This document shows positions 54,009-62,715 of a stretch of 64,000 bases of DNA, one piece after another; the stretch's first letter is position 1; each line of letters starts with the position of its first letter. Under the pieces are notes generated by a model that was not told the origin of the DNA, made no database searches, and saw only the letters and a list, made by a program, of their open reading frames with translations. The stretch lies in NCBI GenBank assembly GCA_003141555.1, contig PLMN01000019.1:124001-188000 (forward strand). Reading direction: 5' to 3'. The DNA is from Candidatus Aminicenantota bacterium. GTDB lineage: Bacteria; Acidobacteriota; Aminicenantia; Aminicenantales; UBA4085. The translations under genes were made by a program, and so were the position numbers.

Positions 54009-57000
54009 GCCTCCCGGCGACTTCGCGGATCAGCCGCCGGCTGGCGGCGGCGGGCGGGTCGCTCGCCCTCCTCGCCGGCCTGTTCCTCCTCCTGGCCGCC
54101 GTCCTGCCCGGATGGCAGGCCCGGGACTACGACCGCCGGAGCCTCGAAAAGATCCGCGGCCGGGCGGGGACGATCAAGTCGGAGTTCGCCAACCTCCTCA
54201 AGGACCAGAACCTGAAGCTTCGCCGCGCGGCCGGCCAGCGATGGCCGGAGACGACCGAGCTCCGGTTCCGCCTCTTCAAGCAGCTGAACCTCGACCCCGA
54301 GATCGAGGGCATCGCCGCGTTCTCCGACGACGGGAAGCTCACCCTCTGGCTGGGCAACGTCCTCAACTTGGAAGAAGCCGTCCCGCGGGGCATCTCGGAC
54401 GCCGTCCTCCAGAAGTTCGGCCAGACGCTGCTGATCAAGGACAAGGCGTCCTCCTACCTCGTCTCGCTGTATTGGGTCGACGGCCAGACGCTTCTCGTCC
54501 TCTACCGGCTGCTGGCCTTCATTCCCAAGTTTCAATCGCCGTATCTCGAGGATTACCACTTCATCCCCGCCCGCCTCCGGACGGACTGCTCGATCGATTA
54601 CTTCGATTTCCGGGAGGACGTTTCGGTCTTCGACAAGCTCTTTTCCCGCCACCAGGACGAGTATGTCGGCCAGCCCAGCCTCAAAGGGGCGATCCAGTCC
54701 CTCACCTTCCCCCTTCGAAACGAGCGCAACCAGGTCATCGCCCGGGTGACGCTCCGTTCGCCCGCCCGGACGGAATTCCTGGCCGCGCACCGGGAATTCC
54801 TGCTGCTCTTCTTCTATGCCTTCCTGGGAGCGGCCCTCGTCCTGTTCCTGGCGGCCTGTCTCCTGCACGCGGCTGTCCGCCCGGGCCGCCGCCCGGGAAC
54901 GAGCCCGGCGATTCTCGGCCTGATCGTCGGCCTGCGGGCCCTGGCGATCCCCTGGAGCCGCCTGCCGCCGATCCAAGGGCTCGACCTGTTCTCCCCGACG
55001 ATCGCCGGGTTCTTTTCCGCCGGCGATCTCACGAAATCGCCGGGCGACCTTCTCCTATCGGCAGCCTGCCTGTTTGCGATTTGCGCCGGGCTGGCCTATT
55101 ATCTTCGCCGGCCGGCCCCCGCCGGAGAGCCGGGCCGCGGCACCTCGCTTCGCCTCGTCCTATGCGTCCCCGTGTTCGGGGCATCCTCGGCCCTCCTCTG
55201 GGGAGTCCAGACGCTTGCCACGAAGGCGGCTCTTCACTCGAGCCTGAACCTCCTGAAATTCAGCCTGACCGGGCCGTTCATCGCCCTCCATCTCAGCCTC
55301 GGCCTCGCCGCGGCCGGCGCGGGCCTCGTCATCGTCTCGGTGTTGAAACGGCTCGCGGGCGGAGCCGTCCGTCCGCTGTTCGCCGGCCTGGCCTTCCTGG
55401 GCGCCGAGACGGCCGTTTTCCTCGCCGCCGGGCGGGCCCATCCCGCGGCGTTCCTGGCCCAGCTCGCCGCGCTGGCGGCCCTTTCCGCCTTCGCCCTGGC
55501 CCGGAAGCCCTCGCTTGTCCGGGCCTCGGCCTGGGCGGCGGTGCTGCTCCAGACCGCGCTCGTCTTCGGCGCCCTCGAGAGCGCGGTCCAGGCGCGGAGC
55601 CACTCGCTCCTCGAGCAGTCCCTGCGGAGCACCATCGAAACGCAGGAGGATTGGGCGCGCTTCGTCCTCGACCAGTCTTTCAAGGAGATCGACGACGAGA
55701 AGGCGGCCCTGTTCGCGTTCCTCAGGAAGCCGGTCGGAGGCGACGAGCCGGCCGCCGGGCTCTGGGCCAAGACGCTGGCGGCCAAGTTCAACTGGTATTC
55801 ATCCCTGGAGATCCAGGATCCCGCCGGCGCGGTCCTGTCGCGCTTCTCGCTGAACGTCCCGGCCATCTTCCGCGACGCGGGCCGAACGCCGCCGAGCGCC
55901 GAGTGGACGATCGCCCGGATCTCGGTCCCGTTCCTCGGCAAGTCCAAGGACTTCCTGATCGGTACGAAAGACTGGATGTCGGGCGGGCGACCCGCGGGCC
56001 GGACCATGTTCTACGTCGCCCTGGACGATGCGATGCTGCCATTCCTCTACTCGGCCAACCCGTACTTCGAGCTCCTCCGGGTCAATTCCCTGCCGTCGCT
56101 CGAGCAGTTCGACCTCCGGCTGGCGGTCTTCGACGGCACGGGAAAGCTCCTCTTCAATCCGGGCAAGCTCTCGACGGGGCTGCCCCCCGCCCTGCTCGAG
56201 GCGGAGGCCCTGAACGGGCCGGGGGTGTGGACGACGCTCGCGGACAAGGGCGTCGTCCATCGGATGTTCGTCTTCCGGGCGAACGGCCGGGTCTACGCCC
56301 TCTTCTCGCCGCGGGAGACCCTTCCCCAGACCGTCATCGCCTTCTTCAAGCTCCTCCTCCTCGACGCGGCCCTCATCCTCCTCCCGGCGCTCCTCCTCTA
56401 CTTCCTCCTTGCCGGGACGCGGGCCCGCCACCCGCTCTGGTCGTTCGCCAACAAGGTCTACATTTCCTTCATCGCCGTGGCCCTCGTGCCTCTGTTCGTC
56501 TTCACCTTCTTCTCCCGGAGCTTCTTCACCCGCATCTTCACCCAGCAGTTCGTCGAGAAGGCGGAGATCCACGCCTCCATGGCCCGGAGCGTGATGGATG
56601 ACTATTTCGTCTACCTCAGCGGCCAGTCGCGGACCGAGGCCCAGACGCCGCCCGAGGACCTCATGCTCTGGATCAGCACCACGATCGCCAACGACGTCAA
56701 CCTCTACCAGGAGGGCCGCCTCGTCTCCTCGAGCCGGCAGGAGTTCTTCGACAACGGGCTGTTCCCGGACCTGATCGACGGCGAGATCTACTACAAGATC
56801 CAGTTCGAGAACAACCCGTTTTACACCCAGACGCGCAGCATCGGCCAGTTCGCGTTCCAGACCCTGACCGTGCCCTACGCGGCTCCGACCGGGCGGCTCA
56901 TGATCTCGCTGCCCTTCCCCTTCGAACAGGAGGAGATCCGGGGCGCCACCCAGGACCTCGTCCAGTTCTTCCTCTTTATCTCGGTCTTCTTCATCGCCAC

Positions 57001-57877
57001 CGTCCTCGTCCTCGCCCGGGGCATCGGAGCGATGATCGTCCGGCCCATCACCCGCCTCCTGGCCGGGACGCGGGAAGCCAGCCTCGGCAACCTGGACTTC
57101 GCCATCGAGTACGGGGCCCACGACGAGATGAAGACGCTGGTCGACGGCTTCAACGCCATGATCCGGAGCCTGCGGGACCACCAGCGGGACCTCGCCGATC
57201 TGGGCAAGAAGGCGGCTTGGGCCGAAATGGCCCGCAAGGTGGCCCACGAGATCAAGAACCCCCTGACGCCCATCCAGCTCTCGGCCGAACACCTCCTCCG
57301 GGTCTACGAAGACAAGCACGGCGACTTCGAGGCGGCCCTCCGGGAGTCCATCTCCTACATCATCAGCGAAGTGGAGAACCTTCGCCGGATCGCCCAGGAG
57401 TTCCTGGAGATCTCCCGCGAGACCGTCCTCCACAAAGAGCGCTTCGGCCTCGACGAGCTGCTTCGCGAGACCGTGGGGCCGTATCGGACGCTGCTCTCCG
57501 GGCGCATTCGCTTCGACGAGACCTTCGAGGGGACGGATTTCGGCCTCGACGGCGACCGGGCCAAGCTCAAGACCGCACTGAGGAACCTGCTGACGAACTC
57601 CATCGAATCGATCCGGGGCAAGGGCGAGATCCGGGTCCGGCTCGCCAGGACGCCCGAAGCGATGACCATCGTCCTCGAGGACACCGGCTCGGGGATCGAA
57701 AAGGAAATTCTCGACCGCATCTTCGAGCCGTATTTCTCCACCAAGGACGCCGGCACCGGACTCGGACTGCCCATCGCCCGGAAGATTATCGAAGACCACG
57801 GCGGGACGATCGAGATCGCGAGCGAGCCCGGCAAAGGGACCCGGATCTCGATCCGATTCCGATTCCCGCGGGCCTAG
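54005..57877 (+). CDS. Large NtrY-like sensor histidine kinase
   Basis: A 1290-residue membrane kinase. It starts at TTG on a TTGA overlap, with a GGAGAGG site 5 bp upstream. A first membrane helix (residues 14-37) is followed by an extracytoplasmic sensor region. A polytopic block of about nine helices (270-550), a second extracytoplasmic region, more helices (near 790, 830 and 990) and a HAMP domain come next. The kinase core follows: H box VAHEIKNPLTPIQ with His1081, N box LRNLLTNSIES, G1 DTGSGI, F box FEPYFSTKD and G2 GTGLGLPIA. No response regulator follows it. The H-box and core resemble NtrY. Confidence 0.9.
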   Translation: MSLPATSRISRRLAAAGGSLALLAGLFLLLAAVLPGWQARDYDRRSLEKIRGRAGTIKSEFANLLKDQNLKLRRAAGQRWPETTELRFRLFKQLNLDPEIEGIAAFSDDGKLTLWLGNVLNLEEAVPRGISDAVLQKFGQTLLIKDKASSYLVSLYWVDGQTLLVLYRLLAFIPKFQSPYLEDYHFIPARLRTDCSIDYFDFREDVSVFDKLFSRHQDEYVGQPSLKGAIQSLTFPLRNERNQVIARVTLRSPARTEFLAAHREFLLLFFYAFLGAALVLFLAACLLHAAVRPGRRPGTSPAILGLIVGLRALAIPWSRLPPIQGLDLFSPTIAGFFSAGDLTKSPGDLLLSAACLFAICAGLAYYLRRPAPAGEPGRGTSLRLVLCVPVFGASSALLWGVQTLATKAALHSSLNLLKFSLTGPFIALHLSLGLAAAGAGLVIVSVLKRLAGGAVRPLFAGLAFLGAETAVFLAAGRAHPAAFLAQLAALAALSAFALARKPSLVRASAWAAVLLQTALVFGALESAVQARSHSLLEQSLRSTIETQEDWARFVLDQSFKEIDDEKAALFAFLRKPVGGDEPAAGLWAKTLAAKFNWYSSLEIQDPAGAVLSRFSLNVPAIFRDAGRTPPSAEWTIARISVPFLGKSKDFLIGTKDWMSGGRPAGRTMFYVALDDAMLPFLYSANPYFELLRVNSLPSLEQFDLRLAVFDGTGKLLFNPGKLSTGLPPALLEAEALNGPGVWTTLADKGVVHRMFVFRANGRVYALFSPRETLPQTVIAFFKLLLLDAALILLPALLLYFLLAGTRARHPLWSFANKVYISFIAVALVPLFVFTFFSRSFFTRIFTQQFVEKAEIHASMARSVMDDYFVYLSGQSRTEAQTPPEDLMLWISTTIANDVNLYQEGRLVSSSRQEFFDNGLFPDLIDGEIYYKIQFENNPFYTQTRSIGQFAFQTLTVPYAAPTGRLMISLPFPFEQEEIRGATQDLVQFFLFISVFFIATVLVLARGIGAMIVRPITRLLAGTREASLGNLDFAIEYGAHDEMKTLVDGFNAMIRSLRDHQRDLADLGKKAAWAEMARKVAHEIKNPLTPIQLSAEHLLRVYEDKHGDFEAALRESISYIISEVENLRRIAQEFLEISRETVLHKERFGLDELLRETVGPYRTLLSGRIRFDETFEGTDFGLDGDRAKLKTALRNLLTNSIESIRGKGEIRVRLARTPEAMTIVLEDTGSGIEKEILDRIFEPYFSTKDAGTGLGLPIARKIIEDHGGTIEIASEPGKGTRISIRFRFPRA

Positions 57878-57910
57878 AATTTTTCGCCGTTCTATGGAAG
57901 AATAGACGCC

Positions 57911-58417
57911 ATGAAAAAGACGTTGGTCGCGTATTTCAGCCAGACCGGCAATACCCGAGCGGTCGCCGAGGCGATCTTCGAAGCCCTCCACGGCGAGAAG
58001 GACATCCGGCCGATCGACGAGACGCTGTCGCTCGAAGACTACGGCCTGGTGTTCTTCGGCTTTCCGGTCCAGAGCCACAGCGTCCCCTACAAAGCCGAGG
58101 TCTTCCTCCGGCGCGTGCCGGCCGGGCAGGCCCTCGCCCTGTTCTGCACTCACGGCTCGCTGCACGGCCACCATCTCTCGCAGGAGGCCCTGGAATACGC
58201 CCTCGTCCTCGCGGGCAAGGCGAAGGTCCTGGGATCGTTCGACTGCCGGGGGAAACTCAGCATGAAGGCCCTGGATTTTCTATCGAAATCGCCCGAGCAC
58301 CAGGAGTGGACCGATATGGCCGCCTCGGCCGCCACGCATCCCGACGACAAAGATCTTCACGAAGCCCGGGAGTTTGCGCTGAAGATCTGGACGACCCATT
58401 TCCACGGCGGCTATTGA
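57911..58417 (+). CDS. Flavodoxin-family protein
   Basis: A 168-residue FMN-binding protein. The phosphate loop is SQTGNTRAVAEAI at residues 10-22, and VFFGFPVQSHSVPYKAEVFLRR is the segment that flanks the flavin ring. Other visible stretches (LALFCTHGSLHGHH) are typical of the flavodoxin family used in anaerobic reductases such as BilS. The electron partner is not evident. It begins 33 bp after the kinase stop. Confidence 0.85.
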   Translation: MKKTLVAYFSQTGNTRAVAEAIFEALHGEKDIRPIDETLSLEDYGLVFFGFPVQSHSVPYKAEVFLRRVPAGQALALFCTHGSLHGHHLSQEALEYALVLAGKAKVLGSFDCRGKLSMKALDFLSKSPEHQEWTDMAASAATHPDDKDLHEAREFALKIWTTHFHGGY

Positions 58418-58459
58418 CCCGGCGCGTCTGCGCCCGCCGACCGTCTCAAGGAGATCCTC

Positions 58460-60064
58460 ATGACGCATCCTCCGACATCCCGACGTGACAAGGGACGGTG
58501 GGCCCTCGCCCTCCTCGCGGCGGCGTTTCTCCTCGTTGCCGCCGGCGCGGCGGAGAAGCCCGGGTGCGCCGCCCTCCCGGAATTTGAAAGCTGCACGAGC
58601 ATCTACGCCGGCCGCCTGGCGACCGCGGACGGGTCGACGATGACCTCTCATTCCTGCGACAGCACGACCGACCGGACCTGGATCACGATCGTCCCCCACG
58701 CGGCCCACGCCCCCGGGACGATGGAAAAGGTCTACTTCGAGCCCAAGCGGATGAAGGGCCCCGACGACACGGACCGGATGGAGACGGGCGAGATCCCCTA
58801 TCCCGCCGAGACCTACGCCTTCGTCAATGCTGCCTACCCGATCATGAACGAGCATCAGCTGGCCATCGGCGAGACGACGATCGGCGGCCGGTTTGAGCTC
58901 AAGACGGACAACGGCATCATCGACGCCCCCGAGCTCTACCGCCTGCTCCTCGAACGGGCCAAGACCTCCCGCGACGCCATCCGGATCGCGGACGAGCTGA
59001 CCCGAGCCTACGGCTACAACGACTACGGCGAGAGCTTCACCTTCGCCGACCCGAAGGAGGTCTGGCTCTTCGAGATCTACGGCCCGGGCAAGGGAAAGAA
59101 GGGCGCGGTCTGGGCCGCCCAGCGCGTCCCGGACGACGAGATCGGCGTCTCGGCCAACGCCAGCCGCCTCCGGAAGCTCGACCTCAAGAACAAGGAGTAT
59201 TATCTGGCCTCGACCAACGTCCTGACCCTCGCGGCGGAAATGGGCTTCTGGAACCCGAAATCGGGCGGAGAGTTCGAATTCTGCTACGCCTATGCTCCCT
59301 CCTCGCGAACGAGCCTGGGCTGCCGGCGGCGCGAATGGCGCGTCCTGAGCCTGCTCGCTCCGTCGCTCAAGCTGAACGGCGAATCGGAGAACTACCCGTT
59401 CTCGGTGAAGCCCGAAAAGAAGGTCACGATCCAGGATCTCCTGTCCATTTTCCGGGACAGCTACGCCGAGACGCCCTACGACATGACCGCGGGCCTGAGC
59501 TCGGTCAACCGCAAGGGCGAGACGGCCAAGAGCCCGGTTGCCGGCCCGTTCCTGGGCGGAGACTGGAAATCCCTCCTCCGGATCAAGAGCGAGCGGACGA
59601 TCTGCTCCCCGTCGGCCACATATCTCCAGATCACGCAATCCCGGGGCTGGCTCCCCGATCCCATCGGCGGCGTCGTCTGGCTGGGCTACGACAATCCGGC
59701 CACGACATCCCACACCCCGTTCTACTGCGGGATCTCCAAGATGCCGGATTCATACATGGTCGACGGCCGGTGGGGATACAAGGCCGATTGCGCCTGGTGG
59801 GCGTTCCGGACGGTCAGCAAGCTGGCGAACCTCCGCTGGCAGGACATGAGCCGGGAGATCGAAAAGGTCTGGAAGGCGATCGAGGGCAAGGCCTTCGGCG
59901 ATCAGGCTAAAATTGAGGAAGAGGCCCTAGCCTTGTTCAAGCAGGACCCCGCCAAGGCACGGCAGTATCTGACCGATTACTGCCTGAAGACCGCCGAATC
60001 GAGCGTCGAGGATTACCGGAAGCTTTACGAATACCTTTGGACCCACTTCAACTATATGATCTGA
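58460..60064 (+). CDS. C69-family dipeptidase
   Basis: A 534-residue N-terminal-nucleophile peptidase of the PepD type. A hydrophobic signal covers residues 14-32. The nucleophile is predicted as Cys45 in FESCTSIYAG, exposed after propeptide removal. RLATADGSTMTSHSCDST and the EHQLAIGETTIGGR segment are hallmarks. It hydrolyses a wide range of dipeptides and together with the S46 enzyme would feed amino acids to the cell. An AAGGAG site precedes the ATG. Confidence 0.9.
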   Translation: MTHPPTSRRDKGRWALALLAAAFLLVAAGAAEKPGCAALPEFESCTSIYAGRLATADGSTMTSHSCDSTTDRTWITIVPHAAHAPGTMEKVYFEPKRMKGPDDTDRMETGEIPYPAETYAFVNAAYPIMNEHQLAIGETTIGGRFELKTDNGIIDAPELYRLLLERAKTSRDAIRIADELTRAYGYNDYGESFTFADPKEVWLFEIYGPGKGKKGAVWAAQRVPDDEIGVSANASRLRKLDLKNKEYYLASTNVLTLAAEMGFWNPKSGGEFEFCYAYAPSSRTSLGCRRREWRVLSLLAPSLKLNGESENYPFSVKPEKKVTIQDLLSIFRDSYAETPYDMTAGLSSVNRKGETAKSPVAGPFLGGDWKSLLRIKSERTICSPSATYLQITQSRGWLPDPIGGVVWLGYDNPATTSHTPFYCGISKMPDSYMVDGRWGYKADCAWWAFRTVSKLANLRWQDMSREIEKVWKAIEGKAFGDQAKIEEEALALFKQDPAKARQYLTDYCLKTAESSVEDYRKLYEYLWTHFNYMI

Positions 60065-60112
60065 CGGAGAAGAGCCCAAACGCCGCTCGCCCGCGGCTGT
60101 AGACGCGAGCAT

Positions 60113-60156
60113 GTGCGGCGGAACCTGATCGGGCCGACGTGCCCGCCCCTACCGCC
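60113..60156. repeat. Diverged direct repeat, left copy (flanks meaB)
   Basis: This 44-bp block aligns with 61165-61207 in the same orientation, with about 36 of 43 aligned positions identical and one gap. Shared pieces are CGGCGGAAC, TGATCGG and GCCCGC. It overlaps the end of meaB by a few bases. Confidence 0.65.
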
Positions 60157-60880
60157 GGACGAGCTTCACGATTTCCGCGCCGAGCGGCTCGATCCCGGTC
60201 CCTTCCGCGGCCGAGGTCCGGAAGATCAGGGGCGCGGGGCGGCGGCTGTCCCCGAGCTCGATCATGCTCCGGACCTGGGCTTCGAGGGCCGATGCCCCGG
60301 CAAGGTCGGCCTTGTTCAGGACGAAGATGCCGGCGATCTCCATGATCCCAGCCTTGAAAGTCTGGATGTCGTCGCCCGAGCCGGGCGTCAGGACGACGAG
60401 CACGAGGTCGGCCACGTGGATGACGTCGACCTCGGCTTGCCCCACCCCGACGGTCTCGAGCAGGATCACGTCCATGCCGGCGGCGGTCAGGATCTCGCAT
60501 ACGTCGGCCGCGGCCTTGGACAAGCCGCCGCGATGGCCCCGGGAGGCCATGCTCCGGATATAGACGCCGGGATCGGAGCTGTGCCGGATCATACGGATCC
60601 GATCGCCGAGGACGGCCCCGCCCGTGAAGGGACTCGTCGGGTCGATGGCCACCACCCCGACTTTGAGTCCGTGTTCGCGGAGATGCGAAATCAGCCGGTC
60701 GGTCAGCGTACTCTTCCCGACACCGGGAGCGCCCGTGATGCCGACGACCGGGGCCTTCCGCCGCAGGCCGCGGATGTCTTTCATGAACCGCCGGGATTCG
60801 GCCCCGCCGTCCTCGACGAGCGAGATGGCCTGGCCGATGGCCCGGGGATTCCCGCGAATGATCTCCCGAAGAAGGATCAT
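60149..60880 (-). CDS. meaB: Short MeaB-family P-loop GTPase
   Basis: A 243-residue G3E-type GTPase that protects or loads B12-dependent methylmalonyl-CoA mutase. P-loop GITGAPGVGKST, base-I VVAIDPTSPFTGGA and Walker-B-type ILLETVGVGQAEVD are intact, with NKAD as G4. Typical MeaB proteins have about 320 residues; this one ends shortly after the GTPase domain and lacks the C-terminal dimerisation arm. The ATG overlaps the stop of the upstream small gene. No mutase gene is in the window. Confidence 0.85.
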   Translation of the reverse strand: MILLREIIRGNPRAIGQAISLVEDGGAESRRFMKDIRGLRRKAPVVGITGAPGVGKSTLTDRLISHLREHGLKVGVVAIDPTSPFTGGAVLGDRIRMIRHSSDPGVYIRSMASRGHRGGLSKAAADVCEILTAAGMDVILLETVGVGQAEVDVIHVADLVLVVLTPGSGDDIQTFKAGIMEIAGIFVLNKADLAGASALEAQVRSMIELGDSRRPAPLIFRTSAAEGTGIEPLGAEIVKLVRR

Positions 60881-61104
60881 AGCCGCCCGCCCTTCCGGCA
60901 AGCCGCCCGGAACTTCAGGAAGCGGGCCGTCTCATCCGCGACGATGCCGTCCGCCCGCCGCAGGACGGCTTCGGGATCGGTTAAAAGCCCACAGGAACCG
61001 CCGTCCGTCTCCCCGGTCGGCGGCGTTCCGGCGCGGAGAGTATCGAGAAAAGCCTCGACCTCCTTGCGGAGCGATGACCGGCTTTCTTTCTTTGGGCCTT
61101 TCAT
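60877..61104 (-). CDS. Small hypothetical protein coupled to meaB
   Basis: A 75-residue basic protein starting MKGPKKESRSSLRKEVEAFL. It has no recognisable motif; a short helix, a Gly/Thr-rich loop with one Cys, and a longer C-terminal helix (ADETARFLKFRAACRK) are visible. A longer reading frame extends upstream but would have to read through the repeat at 61165-61207. The stop overlaps the meaB start (ATGA), which suggests that the two products act together. Confidence 0.55.
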   Translation of the reverse strand: MKGPKKESRSSLRKEVEAFLDTLRAGTPPTGETDGGSCGLLTDPEAVLRRADGIVADETARFLKFRAACRKGGRL

Positions 61105-61164
61105 GGAAATCGGAGGGAAATGCAGCTTCAATGCTATGTTATACTTAAGCGGAGAATGATACAA

Positions 61165-61207
61165 GTACGGCGGAACATGATCGGACCGAAGCGCCCGCTC
61201 CTCCGCC
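61165..61207. repeat. Diverged direct repeat, right copy (flanks meaB)
   Basis: See the left copy at 60113-60156. The two copies bracket the meaB unit, which is 1.05 kb from copy to copy. Confidence 0.65.
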
Positions 61208-61269
61208 TTCGCTCCTCCGCCGTTGACTCCGGGCGCCAAATCGTCTAAAGTTTCCGTTCGGAAAAAACG

Positions 61270-61548
61270 ATGTTAAACGGATTTATGAAACTGATTTTCT
61301 ACGCCGTCTGGGCGTATATCTTCTACGCCGTCTATCGCTTCGTCCGGAACATCTGGCGGAAGATCGCCCCGCCGCCGGCCAAGCCGGAGCCGCGGCGCGT
61401 CTCGGGCGTCATGGTCCAGGACGAGGTCTGCCGGACCTACCTCCCCAAGGAAGACGCCCTCCGGGAAACCATCGGCGGCAAGGAATTTTTTTTCTGCTCG
61501 AAGGAATGCCGGCGGAAATTTCTGGAGGAGTCGAAAAAAAGCCGCTGA
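61270..61548 (+). CDS. Membrane-anchored YHS/TRASH-like metal-binding protein
   Basis: A 92-residue protein. An N-terminal membrane helix (KLIFYAVWAYIFYAVYRFV) is followed by a linker and a TRASH/YHS-type cysteine module: EVCRTYLPKEDA then FFFCSKECRRKFLEE. These CxxxC-type pairs bind metals in related proteins. Function is not known. A close A-rich leader precedes the ATG. Confidence 0.75.
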   Translation: MLNGFMKLIFYAVWAYIFYAVYRFVRNIWRKIAPPPAKPEPRRVSGVMVQDEVCRTYLPKEDALRETIGGKEFFFCSKECRRKFLEESKKSR

Positions 61549-61555
61549 TTCCTCT

Positions 61556-61840
61556 TCAGAAATCGAGCCAGGCGATCAGGAAATCTGCGAATTCCCCGGT
61601 GTAATCTTTCCAGCGGGACTCAAGATTTTCGACCTTGGCCGCGGGCGGGCCGGTTTCGAGCTTTTTAAGGAACGCTTCAAGCCTCGGCCGCTCGCCTTCG
61701 GCCAAGATTTCAACCCGGCCGTCGTAGAGGTTCCGAACCCAGCCCGTGAGCCCGAGCTCGCGTGCGGCCCGGCAGACGAACCCCCGGTAGGCAACCCCCT
61801 GGACCTTGCCCGAAACGAAGACATGGACGCGCACGTTCAC
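61556..61840 (-). CDS. acyP: Acylphosphatase
   Basis: A 94-residue small alpha/beta enzyme hydrolysing acyl phosphates. The phosphate-binding loop VQGVAYRGFV holds the catalytic Arg, and GWVRNLYDGRVEI holds the catalytic Asn. A GTG start is used; TAATAT with a TGC extension lies nine bases before it, so the mRNA may be nearly leaderless. Confidence 0.92.
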   Translation of the reverse strand: MNVRVHVFVSGKVQGVAYRGFVCRAARELGLTGWVRNLYDGRVEILAEGERPRLEAFLKKLETGPPAAKVENLESRWKDYTGEFADFLIAWLDF

Positions 61841-61864
61841 GGTTTAGAAATATTAGCACAGCCC

Positions 61865-61873
61865 TGATATAAT
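61865..61873 (+). promoter_or_regulatory. Extended -10 promoter of thiD
   Basis: TG-A-TATAAT lies 20 bp before the ATG. It shares the 53-bp divergent region with the acylphosphatase promoter (TAATAT on the minus strand at 61850-61855). Confidence 0.6.
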
Positions 61874-61893
61874 CATCAAGGAATTGAGAACCC

Positions 61894-62658
61894 ATGAAAA
61901 AAAGCCTTCTGACGATCGCCGGCTTCGATCCTTCGGCCGGGGCGGGAGCCCTGCTCGACCTCAAGGTCTTCAGCCGCCTCGGCTTTCACGGAGAAGCGGT
62001 CCTTACCGCGGTCACGGTCCAGAACACCGTCCGGGTCCACGACGTGGTCCCGCTCCCCGCGGGTCTGGTGGCGGACCAGTTCGAAGTCCTCGCCGGGGAT
62101 ATCGATTTCGCGGGTTTCAAGGTCGGCATGGCCGGATCGCGGGACAACGTCGCGGCGATCGCGAAGATCCTCCGCGCGGGCCGAGCTCGGCCGCGGGTCA
62201 TCGACCCCGTCTTCCGCGCGAGTTCGGGCGCACCCCTCCTCGAAGGGGATGCGATCCCGGAATTCCTCCCCGCGATACGGGGCCAGGCCACCGTCCTGAC
62301 GCCGAACCTCGAGGAAGCCGGGCGGCTTGTCGGGCGACGCATCACGGACGTGGCGGGCATGCGGGCCGCGGCCGAGGAAATCTACGATCTCGGACGCATT
62401 CCCTGCCTCATCAAGGGCGGCCACCTCGTTGGCGATCCGATCAATCTGTTGTTCGACGGCAAGACCTGGGCCATCTTCGGCAGGCCGCGAATCCGAAAAG
62501 ATGTCCACGGAACGGGCTGCCTGTTCTCGGCGGCTCTTCTCGGCTATCTGGCCAAGGGCAAGGCTCTGATCAAGGCCTGCGAGCTGGCCACGGACTTCAC
62601 GGCGGAAGCGATCCGGGCCGCCGTTCGCGTGGGACGGGGCAGGCCGATCTTCGACTGA
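61894..62658 (+). CDS. thiD: Hydroxymethylpyrimidine (phosphate) kinase ThiD
   Basis: A 254-residue ribokinase-fold enzyme of thiamine synthesis. The N-terminus is LTIAGFDPSAGAGALLDLKVF, AVTVQNTV follows, and the C-terminal GTGC anion-hole motif with the HGTGCLFSAAL catalytic segment is intact. No TPP riboswitch is visible in the 53-bp leader. It may equally be a pyridoxal kinase-type relative, but the order and length match ThiD. Confidence 0.9.
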   Translation: MKKSLLTIAGFDPSAGAGALLDLKVFSRLGFHGEAVLTAVTVQNTVRVHDVVPLPAGLVADQFEVLAGDIDFAGFKVGMAGSRDNVAAIAKILRAGRARPRVIDPVFRASSGAPLLEGDAIPEFLPAIRGQATVLTPNLEEAGRLVGRRITDVAGMRAAAEEIYDLGRIPCLIKGGHLVGDPINLLFDGKTWAIFGRPRIRKDVHGTGCLFSAALLGYLAKGKALIKACELATDFTAEAIRAAVRVGRGRPIFD

Positions 62659-62715
62659 GTCCGAGGAGCCGGCGCCCGAAGCCCGGACCGAGACCCGGGG
62701 TGCAATCGCCGCGCG

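Noticed and set aside
55799-58174. 791-codon antisense reading frame over the kinase
   Set aside because: Same GC-bias effect; the sense frame has intact kinase motifs and an overlapping start with the previous gene.
61841-61893. TPP riboswitch before thiD
   Set aside because: The divergent leader is 53 bp and contains only promoter elements.
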